Shown here one piece after another: positions 1-6,986 of a DNA stretch of 64,000 bases (positions within the stretch are counted from its first letter, which is position 1; each line of letters starts with the position of its first letter). Under the pieces are notes generated by a model that saw only the letters and a program-made list of their open reading frames with translations, searched no databases and was not told where the DNA came from. Both the position numbers and the translations under genes were made by a program. The DNA comes from UBA7446 sp024639165. Its GTDB lineage: Bacteria > Bacteroidota > Bacteroidia > Flavobacteriales > Flavobacteriaceae. The stretch covers positions 62,001 through 126,000 of the forward strand of contig JAHEIX010000003.1 in assembly GCA_024639165.1 (NCBI GenBank), written 5' to 3'.

Positions 1-15
1 CCTTTTATTTTAACA

Positions 16-690
16 TCAATCCACCACTGCATTCCACACGGCGTCCTTTGGGGGAGGAGCAGTAAAGCATATCGGTTCTTTTAGTGTTGGATGTATAATG
101 GTCAGCTTTCTGGCATGCAAATGAATGCTGCCGTCTTTATTAGGGCGTTTGGCGCCGTATTTTAGATCTCCTTTTATGATAAGTCCTTCTGCGCTAAGTT
201 GTGCTCGTATCTGATGGTGCCTTCCTGTTAGGAGCTCAATTTCTAGTAAGGTATAACGGTCAAGGTCTCGTTTTTTGGTATAAATCAATTCGCTGAACTT
301 GCTGTTAGGCACTTCTTTGCGGTGTGCATAAGATTTGTTTTGCGCCTGCTTTCTGATAAGGAAATGCGATAATCTTGTTGGTGTGTCAGCAGCAGTTCCG
401 CTTACTATTGCCCAATATGTTTTGGAGGTGGTTTTTTCGGCAAATTGCTTGTTAAGTCTGCTTAGTGCCTTAGACGTTTTGGCCAGAACCATAACCCCAC
501 TCGTGGGTCTATCAAGCCTGTGCACCAAGCCTAAATACACCTTGCCTGGTTTATTATCCCTGATTTTAATGATGTTTTTTACTATGTCTAGAACAGAGCG
601 GTCTTTGGTGTTGTCTCCTTGTGCCAACACGCCAGGGGGTTTGTTGATGACCAGCAGGTGGTTGTCTTCAAAAAGTATTTGTGGCTGCAA
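16..690 (-). CDS. RluA-family RNA pseudouridine synthase
   Basis: A 224-residue RluA/RsuA-type pseudouridine synthase, which isomerises specific uridines in rRNA or tRNA. The sequence shows the family core: an N-terminal NHLLVINKPPG segment, the catalytic HRLDRPTSG motif (the Asp is the nucleophile) and the C-terminal GRHHQIRAQL motif. There is no S4 domain, so this is a short RluA-type enzyme and its target cannot be assigned. The start is TTG, directly after the panB stop with no gap, so the two are probably cotranscribed and translationally coupled. No ATG lies at the expected N-terminus. Confidence 0.9.
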   Translation of the reverse strand: MQPQILFEDNHLLVINKPPGVLAQGDNTKDRSVLDIVKNIIKIRDNKPGKVYLGLVHRLDRPTSGVMVLAKTSKALSRLNKQFAEKTTSKTYWAIVSGTAADTPTRLSHFLIRKQAQNKSYAHRKEVPNSKFSELIYTKKRDLDRYTLLEIELLTGRHHQIRAQLSAEGLIIKGDLKYGAKRPNKDGSIHLHARKLTIIHPTLKEPICFTAPPPKDAVWNAVVD

Positions 691-1509
691 TTAGTATTGT
701 TCGTCTTTATTTGGAAAATCACTTGATTTTACGTCTTTCACGTACTGTTTTATGGCGGTAGTCATTTGGTCGTACAGGTCCATATAGCGTCGTAAAAAAC
801 GGGGGCTGAACTCGGTCGTTAGCCCCAGCATATCGTGTAATACCAATACCTGGCCATCGACATCGCCACCAGCACCAATACCTATTACAGGTATTTTTAC
901 CGCTTCGGCTACTTTTTTGGCAAGTGCTGCAGGGATTTTTTCAAGCACCAATGCAAAACAGCCCAGTTGCTCTAGTAGTTTGGCATCTTCTAATAGTTTT
1001 TTTGCTTCAGCTTCCTCTCTTGCCCTGACCGTATAGGTGCCAAACTTATAAATGGATTGTGGCGTAAGTCCCAAGTGCCCCATTACGGGAATTCCAGCGT
1101 TGAGGATACGAACCATGGAATCTTTAATTTCTGCTCCCCCTTCAATTTTAACAGCATGGGCACCGGCCTCTTTCATGATGCGTATGGAAGAACGCAAGGC
1201 TTCTTTTGGATCTGACTGATAACTGCCAAAGGGCAAATCAACCACGACCAAGGCACGTTTTACGGCATTGACCACCGCACTGGCATGATAAATCATCTGA
1301 TCTACAGTTATGGGCAGCGTTGTTTCGTGCCCCGACATTACATTTGAGGCAGAGTCTCCTACCAAAATAACGTCTATATGTGCCGCGTCAACGGCTTTGG
1401 CCATAGAGTAGTCATAAGCGGTTAACATGGATATCTTGCTTCCCGACGCTTTCATCTCAATCAATGCGTTTGTCGTAACGCGCTTATATACTTTTTCAGA
1501 TGTAGACAT
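691..1509 (-). CDS. panB: 3-methyl-2-oxobutanoate hydroxymethyltransferase (PanB)
   Basis: First committed enzyme of pantothenate/CoA synthesis, a cytoplasmic TIM barrel that transfers a hydroxymethyl group from methylene-THF to 2-oxoisovalerate. Family motifs are visible: LTAYDYSMAKAVDAA, VGDSASNVMSGHETTLP (metal-binding Asp) and the PVIGIGAGGDVDGQVLVLHD segment. I place the start at the ATG at 1509 (MSTSEKVYKR, 272 aa). A TTG 15 bases upstream would add five lysine/asparagine-rich residues that do not look like family sequence. It is followed directly by the RluA-type gene. The divergent neighbour is dnaK. Confidence 0.95.
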   Translation of the reverse strand: MSTSEKVYKRVTTNALIEMKASGSKISMLTAYDYSMAKAVDAAHIDVILVGDSASNVMSGHETTLPITVDQMIYHASAVVNAVKRALVVVDLPFGSYQSDPKEALRSSIRIMKEAGAHAVKIEGGAEIKDSMVRILNAGIPVMGHLGLTPQSIYKFGTYTVRAREEAEAKKLLEDAKLLEQLGCFALVLEKIPAALAKKVAEAVKIPVIGIGAGGDVDGQVLVLHDMLGLTTEFSPRFLRRYMDLYDQMTTAIKQYVKDVKSSDFPNKDEQY

Positions 1510-1555
1510 ATAATTTTTTTTCAAAAATACATTATTGAACGCATATTACCCTAGA

Positions 1556-1596
1556 CATGACACCCTGTCATGAATTTGTTGTGGCACAAAGATTGA
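1556..1596 (+). promoter_or_regulatory. dnaK upstream region: palindrome plus sigma-54-like element
   Basis: A perfect 7-bp inverted repeat (CATGACA-CCC-TGTCATG, 1556-1572) lies just upstream of TGGCAC-N5-TTGA (1582-1596). The second element has the GG and TTG spacing of a sigma-54 -24/-12 promoter (TGGCACG-N4-TTGC), with mismatches at the base after TGGCAC and at the final C. No TAnnTTTG housekeeping -7 box is visible upstream of the gene. The element ends 24 bases before the dnaK ATG. Assignment to RpoN or to a stress regulator is inference. Confidence 0.45.
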
Positions 1597-1620
1597 AATA
1601 AGTATTGAAAATATATTTAA

Positions 1621-3522
1621 ATGAGTAAGATTATTGGTATCGATTTAGGAACAACAAACTCTTGTGTTTCTGTTATGGAAGGTAACGAACCTGTTGTCAT
1701 TCCAAATGCTGAAGGAAAACGTACAACCCCTTCGGTTATCGCTTTTGTTGAAGGTGGTGAAATTAAAGTAGGTGACCCAGCTAAAAGACAAGCGGTTACC
1801 AACCCAACAAAAACCATTTCGTCCATAAAACGTTTTATGGGTAACAAGTTCTCTGAATCCAAAAATGATATTGAGCGTGTGCCCTATAAAGTGGTAAAAG
1901 GAGACAATGATACGCCACGTGTTGATATAGAAGGTCGTTTATACACGGCACAAGAATTATCAGCAATGGTGCTTCAAAAAATGAAAAAAACAGCTGAAGA
2001 CTACCTTGGACAAAGCGTAACAGAAGCTGTGATTACAGTACCTGCTTACTTCAACGACGCACAACGTCAAGCAACAAAAGAAGCTGGCGAGATTTCGGGT
2101 CTTAAAGTACAACGTATCATCAACGAACCAACAGCTGCAGCACTTGCCTACGGTTTGGACAAAACGGGGTCTGATAGAAAAATTGCGGTTTACGATCTTG
2201 GAGGTGGAACTTTTGATATTTCTATCCTTGAACTAGGCGACGGCGTATTTGAAGTATTGTCAACCAACGGGGATACTCATCTAGGTGGTGATGACTTTGA
2301 TGACGTGATCATTCACTGGCTGGCCTATGAGTTTGAAGAAAATGAAGACATCAACTTACGCAAAGATCCTATGGCCTTACAGCGCTTGAAAGAAGCTGCT
2401 GAAAAAGCCAAAATCGAATTATCATCTTCTACGCAAACAGAAATTAACTTGCCTTATATCACGGCAACTGCTACTGGACCTAAGCACTTGGTAAAAACGC
2501 TTACCCGTGCTAAGTTTGAGCAATTGGCTGATGAATTGGTAAAGCGTTCTATGAACCCTGTTAAAAGCGCTTTAGATGATGCTGGCCTGTCTACAGGTGA
2601 CATTGATGAAGTTATCTTGGTTGGAGGTTCTACACGTATTCCTGTTATACAAGAAGAAGTTGAGAAGTTCTTTGGCAAAAAGCCTTCAAAAGGGGTAAAC
2701 CCAGATGAGGTGGTTGCCATTGGCGCTGCCATTCAAGGTGGTGTTTTAACAGGTGATGTTAAAGATGTTTTGCTCTTAGACGTAACGCCACTATCGCTTG
2801 GTATTGAGACCATGGGCGGGGTGATGACCAAACTTATAGAGTCAAACACAACCATACCTTCAAAGAAATCACAAGTGTTTTCTACAGCTGCTGACAACCA
2901 GCCTTCTGTTGAAATTCACGTATTGCAAGGAGAGCGTTCTATGGCGACAGACAATAAAACCATTGGTCGCTTTCATTTAGATGGTATTCCTCCTGCACAA
3001 AGAGGTGTGCCACAAATAGAGGTTACTTTTGATATTGATGCTAACGGACTGATTCACGTTACAGCACTAGATAAGGCTACCAATAAGTCTCAGGACATTC
3101 GTATTGAAGCATCTTCGGGGCTTACGGATGAAGAAATTGAGCGTATGCGCAAAGAAGCAGAAGCCAATGCTGATGCGGATAAAAAGGCCAAAGAAGAAGT
3201 TGATGTGCTAAATAATGCCGATCAAATGATTTTCCAAACGGAAAAGCAATTGAAAGAATTTGGAGATAAATTATCTGCAGATAAAAAAGCACCTATTGAA
3301 ACAGGTCTTGAAGCTTTGAAAAAGGCATACGAGTCTAAAGATTTAGAGGCTATTAAACCTGCATTAGACAACATTAACGAAGCATGGAAACAGGCTTCTG
3401 AAGAAATGTACAAAGCTCAGCAAGAAGCTGGTGGTGCTGATGCCCCTCCAACGGATGGTGCTGATGCCTCCTCATCTTCTGACGATGATGTTGAAGATGT
3501 TGATTTTGAAGAAGTAAAATAA
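1621..3522 (+). CDS. dnaK: Chaperone DnaK (Hsp70)
   Basis: Full-length Hsp70 (633 aa). The N-terminal ATPase domain (about residues 1-380) has the phosphate-binding IGIDLGTTNS and DLGGGTFDIS motifs. The linker DVLLLDVTPLSLGIETMGG leads to the substrate-binding beta domain, followed by a helical lid and an acidic low-complexity tail ending in DDDVEDVDFEEVK. It folds client proteins with DnaJ and GrpE, neither of which is in the window, so dnaK is monocistronic here. The gene sits behind an unusual promoter region and ends at a strong intrinsic terminator. Confidence 0.99.
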   Translation: MSKIIGIDLGTTNSCVSVMEGNEPVVIPNAEGKRTTPSVIAFVEGGEIKVGDPAKRQAVTNPTKTISSIKRFMGNKFSESKNDIERVPYKVVKGDNDTPRVDIEGRLYTAQELSAMVLQKMKKTAEDYLGQSVTEAVITVPAYFNDAQRQATKEAGEISGLKVQRIINEPTAAALAYGLDKTGSDRKIAVYDLGGGTFDISILELGDGVFEVLSTNGDTHLGGDDFDDVIIHWLAYEFEENEDINLRKDPMALQRLKEAAEKAKIELSSSTQTEINLPYITATATGPKHLVKTLTRAKFEQLADELVKRSMNPVKSALDDAGLSTGDIDEVILVGGSTRIPVIQEEVEKFFGKKPSKGVNPDEVVAIGAAIQGGVLTGDVKDVLLLDVTPLSLGIETMGGVMTKLIESNTTIPSKKSQVFSTAADNQPSVEIHVLQGERSMATDNKTIGRFHLDGIPPAQRGVPQIEVTFDIDANGLIHVTALDKATNKSQDIRIEASSGLTDEEIERMRKEAEANADADKKAKEEVDVLNNADQMIFQTEKQLKEFGDKLSADKKAPIETGLEALKKAYESKDLEAIKPALDNINEAWKQASEEMYKAQQEAGGADAPPTDGADASSSSDDDVEDVDFEEVK

Positions 3523-3530
3523 TAATATCT

Positions 3531-3561
3531 GCGCCCTGCTTTTGTGGGGCGCTTCTTTTTT
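3531..3561 (+). terminator. Intrinsic terminator of dnaK
   Basis: GCGCCC (3531-3536) pairs with GGGCGC (3547-3552) around a 10-base loop, followed by TTCTTTTTT. The T-run ends one base before the ATG of the downstream thioesterase gene, so the terminator occupies that gene's whole leader. Confidence 0.8.
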
Positions 3562-3981
3562 ATGTCACAAGAAACAATATTAAAAAAAATACAAGAGCGC
3601 TGCGCGAATACGTTTGTCGATACCCTTAACATTCGTTTTGTTGAGGTAGGCGAAGATTATCTTGTTGCAAAAATGCCCGTAACCCCTGCGGTTTTGCAAT
3701 TAGACGGCGTATTGCACGGGGGTGCTACGGCTGGTTTGGCTGAGACCGTTGGCAGTGCAGCCTGTGCCATATTTCGAGGGGCTGATGATATCATGATTCG
3801 TGGTATAGAAGTCTCTGCCAATCACGTACGGGGTGTTCGTTCAGGTCATGTATATGCCAAAGCTGTGGCTGTCCATATGGGTAGAACCATGCAACTCTGG
3901 CAAATATCCATCACTGATGATGATGATAAATTGGTGTCTTCTTGTAAGTTAACTACCCTTTCTTTACCGAGAAACAAATAG
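3562..3981 (+). CDS. PaaI-type hotdog-fold thioesterase
   Basis: A 139-residue single hotdog-domain protein of the PaaI/YdiI acyl-CoA thioesterase type. The family helix LDGVLHGGATAGLAETVGSAA is split across residues about 46-66, with the Gly-Gly and the acidic residue in ETVGS that polarises water. The likely substrate is an aryl- or acyl-CoA thioester, but specificity cannot be read. I choose the ATG at 3562. The GTG 18 bases upstream (3544) lies inside the dnaK terminator hairpin. Transcription must come from terminator readthrough or an unrecognised promoter inside the dnaK 3' end. Confidence 0.8.
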   Translation: MSQETILKKIQERCANTFVDTLNIRFVEVGEDYLVAKMPVTPAVLQLDGVLHGGATAGLAETVGSAACAIFRGADDIMIRGIEVSANHVRGVRSGHVYAKAVAVHMGRTMQLWQISITDDDDKLVSSCKLTTLSLPRNK

Positions 3982-4010
3982 GTTTTGTATTTTTAGACTA
4001 AACCTATGAA

Positions 4011-5195
4011 ATGCATTTAGAAAAAATACGAGAAAATCAAGGAAGTCGCTTTGATCGCTATGTGATAGGGACTTTGATTATTGTATTTACTTTTTTTGTT
4101 GCTCAAATCCCACATACTCATGCAGTAATTAAAGCGGTTGGTCTTGAGCAGCTCAGCACACTAGATGTTGCAGGTATACTTCAATCCCTTCCGCCGAACA
4201 CAACCTTGGTGCTCATGCTTTTTCCATTTGCGCTTGTGGCCGTTTTGGTATTGGTGTTGATTCGTTATCTGCACAACATTTCTATTCGTGAATTCATAAC
4301 TGCACGTGACAAAATTGACTGGAAACGTATTGGTTTTGCTTTTACAGGGATAGTCTTATTGAATTCTTTGTTTTTTATCATTTCATATTACACGAACCCA
4401 TCCGATTTTCAATGGAATTTTGATCCACAAGCTTTTGCCACGTTATTTTTGATCGCAATCGTTTTAGTGCCTTTGCAAACTAGTGCGGAAGAGCTTTTTT
4501 TTCGGGGCTATTTGATGCAAGGGTTTGGTCAAATATTTAAGAACCGAATATTTCCATTGCTCATTACTTCATTGTTGTTTGGATTTATGCATTTTGGAAA
4601 CCCAGAGATTGACAAGCTTGGTCCCTTGTTAATAGTGTCTTATGTGTCTATGGGTTTTTTCTTTGGTATCATTACCCTTATGGACGAAGGTCTTGAACTC
4701 GCACTTGGGTATCATGCGGGTAATAATTTGCTTATTTCTCTTTTGGTTACTTCAGATTGGACCGCTTTCCAAACCCATTCGTTGTTTTTGGATGTCTCCG
4801 AACCCGATGTTTATATGCTTGCCTTTATGCAACTGCCTATGTTGATTATTTTGTTGCTTCTATTTAGTTGGAAGTATAAATGGAAGAATTATAGAACTCA
4901 CCTTTTAGGTTCAGCTACAAATCAACTGAACGAAATGTCAAAAAAGAAAAATATTACTAATATTTCAATTTTAGCAGGAGGTGTTTTAATTTTCTATTTT
5001 GCACTTATCAAGCCAATTAACCCTTGCGACTGTTTAGACGCAACAGTTACAAATAACACATCAACTTATAAAAAATGTTTAGACCAAGATTATGACAAAG
5101 CATTTGGCTATGCTGAAAAATATCTGTCAAACCAAAAGTTCACAAGTCAAGAGGCAGTTTTAGATTCATATTGGACGGAAAAGTGTAATCGTTAA
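4011..5195 (+). CDS. CPBP-family intramembrane protease, with an apparent foreign C-terminal tail
   Basis: Residues 1-300 are a multi-pass CPBP (CAAX/bacteriocin-processing) glutamic intramembrane protease. Motif 1 is EELFFRG (E160, E161, R165), motif 2 is FGFMHFG (H194) and motif 3 is GYHAGNN (H235). At least seven hydrophobic segments are visible. From about codon 309 (ATG at 4935) the sequence changes to a Lys-rich start, one membrane segment and a Cys-rich part (CDCLDA, YKKCLDQ, EKCNR), which looks like a separate small exported protein. The DNA also becomes more AT-rich there. I infer that two genes were joined in frame by a deletion or recombination. Host-protein targets are unknown. 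Confidence 0.75.
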   Translation: MHLEKIRENQGSRFDRYVIGTLIIVFTFFVAQIPHTHAVIKAVGLEQLSTLDVAGILQSLPPNTTLVLMLFPFALVAVLVLVLIRYLHNISIREFITARDKIDWKRIGFAFTGIVLLNSLFFIISYYTNPSDFQWNFDPQAFATLFLIAIVLVPLQTSAEELFFRGYLMQGFGQIFKNRIFPLLITSLLFGFMHFGNPEIDKLGPLLIVSYVSMGFFFGIITLMDEGLELALGYHAGNNLLISLLVTSDWTAFQTHSLFLDVSEPDVYMLAFMQLPMLIILLLLFSWKYKWKNYRTHLLGSATNQLNEMSKKKNITNISILAGGVLIFYFALIKPINPCDCLDATVTNNTSTYKKCLDQDYDKAFGYAEKYLSNQKFTSQEAVLDSYWTEKCNR

Positions 5196-5337
5196 TAGAG
5201 ATTGTTATGATTTCTCGCTCACAATTTTCAATAAGTTTCGCATCACAAGGCTCAACCACAAAACACTTATTCAACCATTCCTCATTAAGTGTTTTGAAAA
5301 AAGTTCGCAGGGTAGGAGAGTAGGGGTAAATTTTCAT
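5140..5337 (-). pseudogene. Truncated GNAT-family N-acetyltransferase (N-terminal remnant)
   Basis: The first 40 or so residues (MKIYPYSPTLRTFFKTLNEE, then WLNKCFVVEP) resemble the N-terminus of small GNAT acetyltransferases. The reading frame then runs into unrelated sequence and stops after 65 residues, so the acetyl-CoA-binding core is absent. The ATG follows the fumC stop by one base, the spacing expected of a former second gene in a fumC operon. The break lies near 5205-5215, just beyond the end of the tail fused to the convergent CPBP gene, so both genes seem damaged by the same rearrangement. Confidence 0.6.
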
Positions 5338-5338
5338 T

Positions 5339-6733
5339 TTACTCACGGCCAATCATGTTTTTGGGCTGTACCCATTCATCAAACTCTTCTTCGGTAAGAT
5401 ACCCTGTTTGCAAAGCCGCTTGCTTAAGGGTAAGTTTGTTTTGATGTGCCAAATTAGCAATTTCAGCTGCTTTGTAATACCCAATTTTTGGATTTAAGGC
5501 AGTGACCAGCATCAAGGAGTTTTTGAGCAATTCATCCACCTTATCTGTGTTGGGCTCTATACCTTGCGCACAGTTGAGGTCAAAGCTTACACAAGCATCA
5601 CCAATAAGCTGTGCAGATTCTAATACATTGAGCGCCATCACAGGTTTGTATACATTAAGCTCAAAATGGCCTTGAGTGCCTGCAAATGCCACTGCCGTGT
5701 CATTTCCCATGACTTGGGCACATACCATGGTAAGGGCCTCACACTGAGTAGGATTTACTTTTCCTGGCATGATGGAGCTTCCAGGTTCATTAGCTGGAAT
5801 TATCAATTCGCCAATACCAGAGCGTGGACCACTGGCCATGATGCGTATGTCATTTCCGATTTTAAATAACGAAACGGCCAATTGACGAAGGGCACCATGT
5901 GTTTCCACAAGTGCATCGTGAGCAGCCAGGGCTTCAAATTTATTTTCAGCCGAAACAAAAGGAAGTCCTGTAAATTGTGCGATATACCTAGAAACTTTCT
6001 GGGCATATCCTTTAGGGGTATTGATGCCCGTTCCTACAGCAGTGCCTCCCAGTGCCAATTGTGCTAGGTGCGGTAGTGTGTTTTCCAATGCCTTAATACC
6101 TTGTTTGAGTTGGGCAACATAACCCGAAAACTCTTGTCCTAAGCTCAAAGGAGTAGCATCCATAAAGTGGGTACGTCCAATTTTAATGACGTCATCAAAA
6201 TCAGCTGCTTTTTTCGCCAAAGTGTCTCTTAACTGCATAACGCCAGGAAGTGTGACTTCCACAACCTTTTTGTAAATCGCAATATGCATCCCAGTAGGGA
6301 AGGTGTCGTTAGAAGATTGTGACTTATTTACATCATCGTTTGGGAGTAGTGTGCGTTCGCCCTCACCCAATACACGACCTTGAAGCACATGTGCTCGATT
6401 GGCAATAACCTCGTTTACGTTCATATTGGATTGGGTGCCAGATCCTGTTTGCCACGCCACTAAAGGAAAATGATCGTTGAGCTCGCCTGCTTCAATCTCA
6501 TCACATACTTGTGCGATTAGGTCGCGCTTTTCAGCGGTCAAGACACCCAACTCCTCATTGGTATAGGCAGCAGCCTTTTTCAGAACTGCAAAGCCGTATA
6601 TAATGTCGATGGGCATAGAACTTGGGCTACCAATCTTAAAGTTGTTTCTAGAGCGCTCTGTTTGTGCGCCCCAATATTTATCGGCTGGCACTTGAACGCT
6701 CCCCATAGTATCTTTTTCTGTCCTGAACTTCAT
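5339..6733 (-). CDS. fumC: Fumarate hydratase, class II (FumC)
   Basis: TCA-cycle enzyme interconverting fumarate and malate, without an iron-sulfur cluster. At 464 aa it is normal full length. The signature GSSIMPGKVNP loop is present, as are SGTQSNMNVNEV, the QSSNDTFPTGMHIA active-site segment and GRTHFMDATPL. The ATG start is preceded on this strand by TATTTTTG (complement 6748-6755), a good Bacteroidota -7 box about 14 bases upstream. A truncated GNAT gene follows. Confidence 0.97.
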   Translation of the reverse strand: MKFRTEKDTMGSVQVPADKYWGAQTERSRNNFKIGSPSSMPIDIIYGFAVLKKAAAYTNEELGVLTAEKRDLIAQVCDEIEAGELNDHFPLVAWQTGSGTQSNMNVNEVIANRAHVLQGRVLGEGERTLLPNDDVNKSQSSNDTFPTGMHIAIYKKVVEVTLPGVMQLRDTLAKKAADFDDVIKIGRTHFMDATPLSLGQEFSGYVAQLKQGIKALENTLPHLAQLALGGTAVGTGINTPKGYAQKVSRYIAQFTGLPFVSAENKFEALAAHDALVETHGALRQLAVSLFKIGNDIRIMASGPRSGIGELIIPANEPGSSIMPGKVNPTQCEALTMVCAQVMGNDTAVAFAGTQGHFELNVYKPVMALNVLESAQLIGDACVSFDLNCAQGIEPNTDKVDELLKNSLMLVTALNPKIGYYKAAEIANLAHQNKLTLKQAALQTGYLTEEEFDEWVQPKNMIGRE

Positions 6734-6778
6734 GTGGTTGTTTTGTGCAAAAATACAAAAGGATTAGCAAATTGAGTG

Positions 6779-6809
6779 TTGCTCGGTACGTATCCAATAT
6801 GTACCTTTG
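6779..6809 (+). promoter_or_regulatory. Bacteroidota-type promoter for the 53-aa ORF
   Basis: TTG (6779-6781), 20 bases, then TACCTTTG (6802-6809), a perfect TAnnTTTG -7 element. The expected transcript start is within about 10 bases of the ATG at 6825. Confidence 0.55.
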
Positions 6810-6824
6810 TAAAAACTTTTACCC

Positions 6825-6986
6825 ATGATTGAATTTGATCAATATCTTGGTTTCTTAGCATTCTTGACTATCCTCACTATAGGATTCTGGTTGATGATTT
6901 TTCTTATCACCTTCGTTATTCCTTTTTGGCTAACAGGAAATTTGATGCAGTGGCTTAAAGAAAAACGTCAAAAATCGAAGGAGTAA
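6825..6986 (+). CDS. Small membrane protein (53 aa)
   Basis: An ORF too short for usual thresholds: ATG at 6825, TAA at 6984-6986, 53 residues. It begins MIEFDQYLGF and has one long hydrophobic stretch (about residues 8-37) ending in a Trp/Pro-rich patch, then an amphipathic basic tail ending KEKRQKSKE. That is the layout of a single-pass or hairpin membrane peptide with a cytoplasmic positive end. Support comes from the perfect promoter upstream and from the stop abutting the convergent TonB receptor gene with no spare bases. I do not recognise a family or function. Confidence 0.65.
   Translation: MIEFDQYLGFLAFLTILTIGFWLMIFLITFVIPFWLTGNLMQWLKEKRQKSKE

Noticed and set aside
335..694. 119-aa plus-strand ORF opposite the RluA-type gene
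   Set aside because: Shadow frame: the minus strand carries intact family motifs over the same bases.
1510..1524. TTG start for panB at 1524
   Set aside because: Adds only MKKNY from an A-rich leader; ATG at 1509 fits the family N-terminus.
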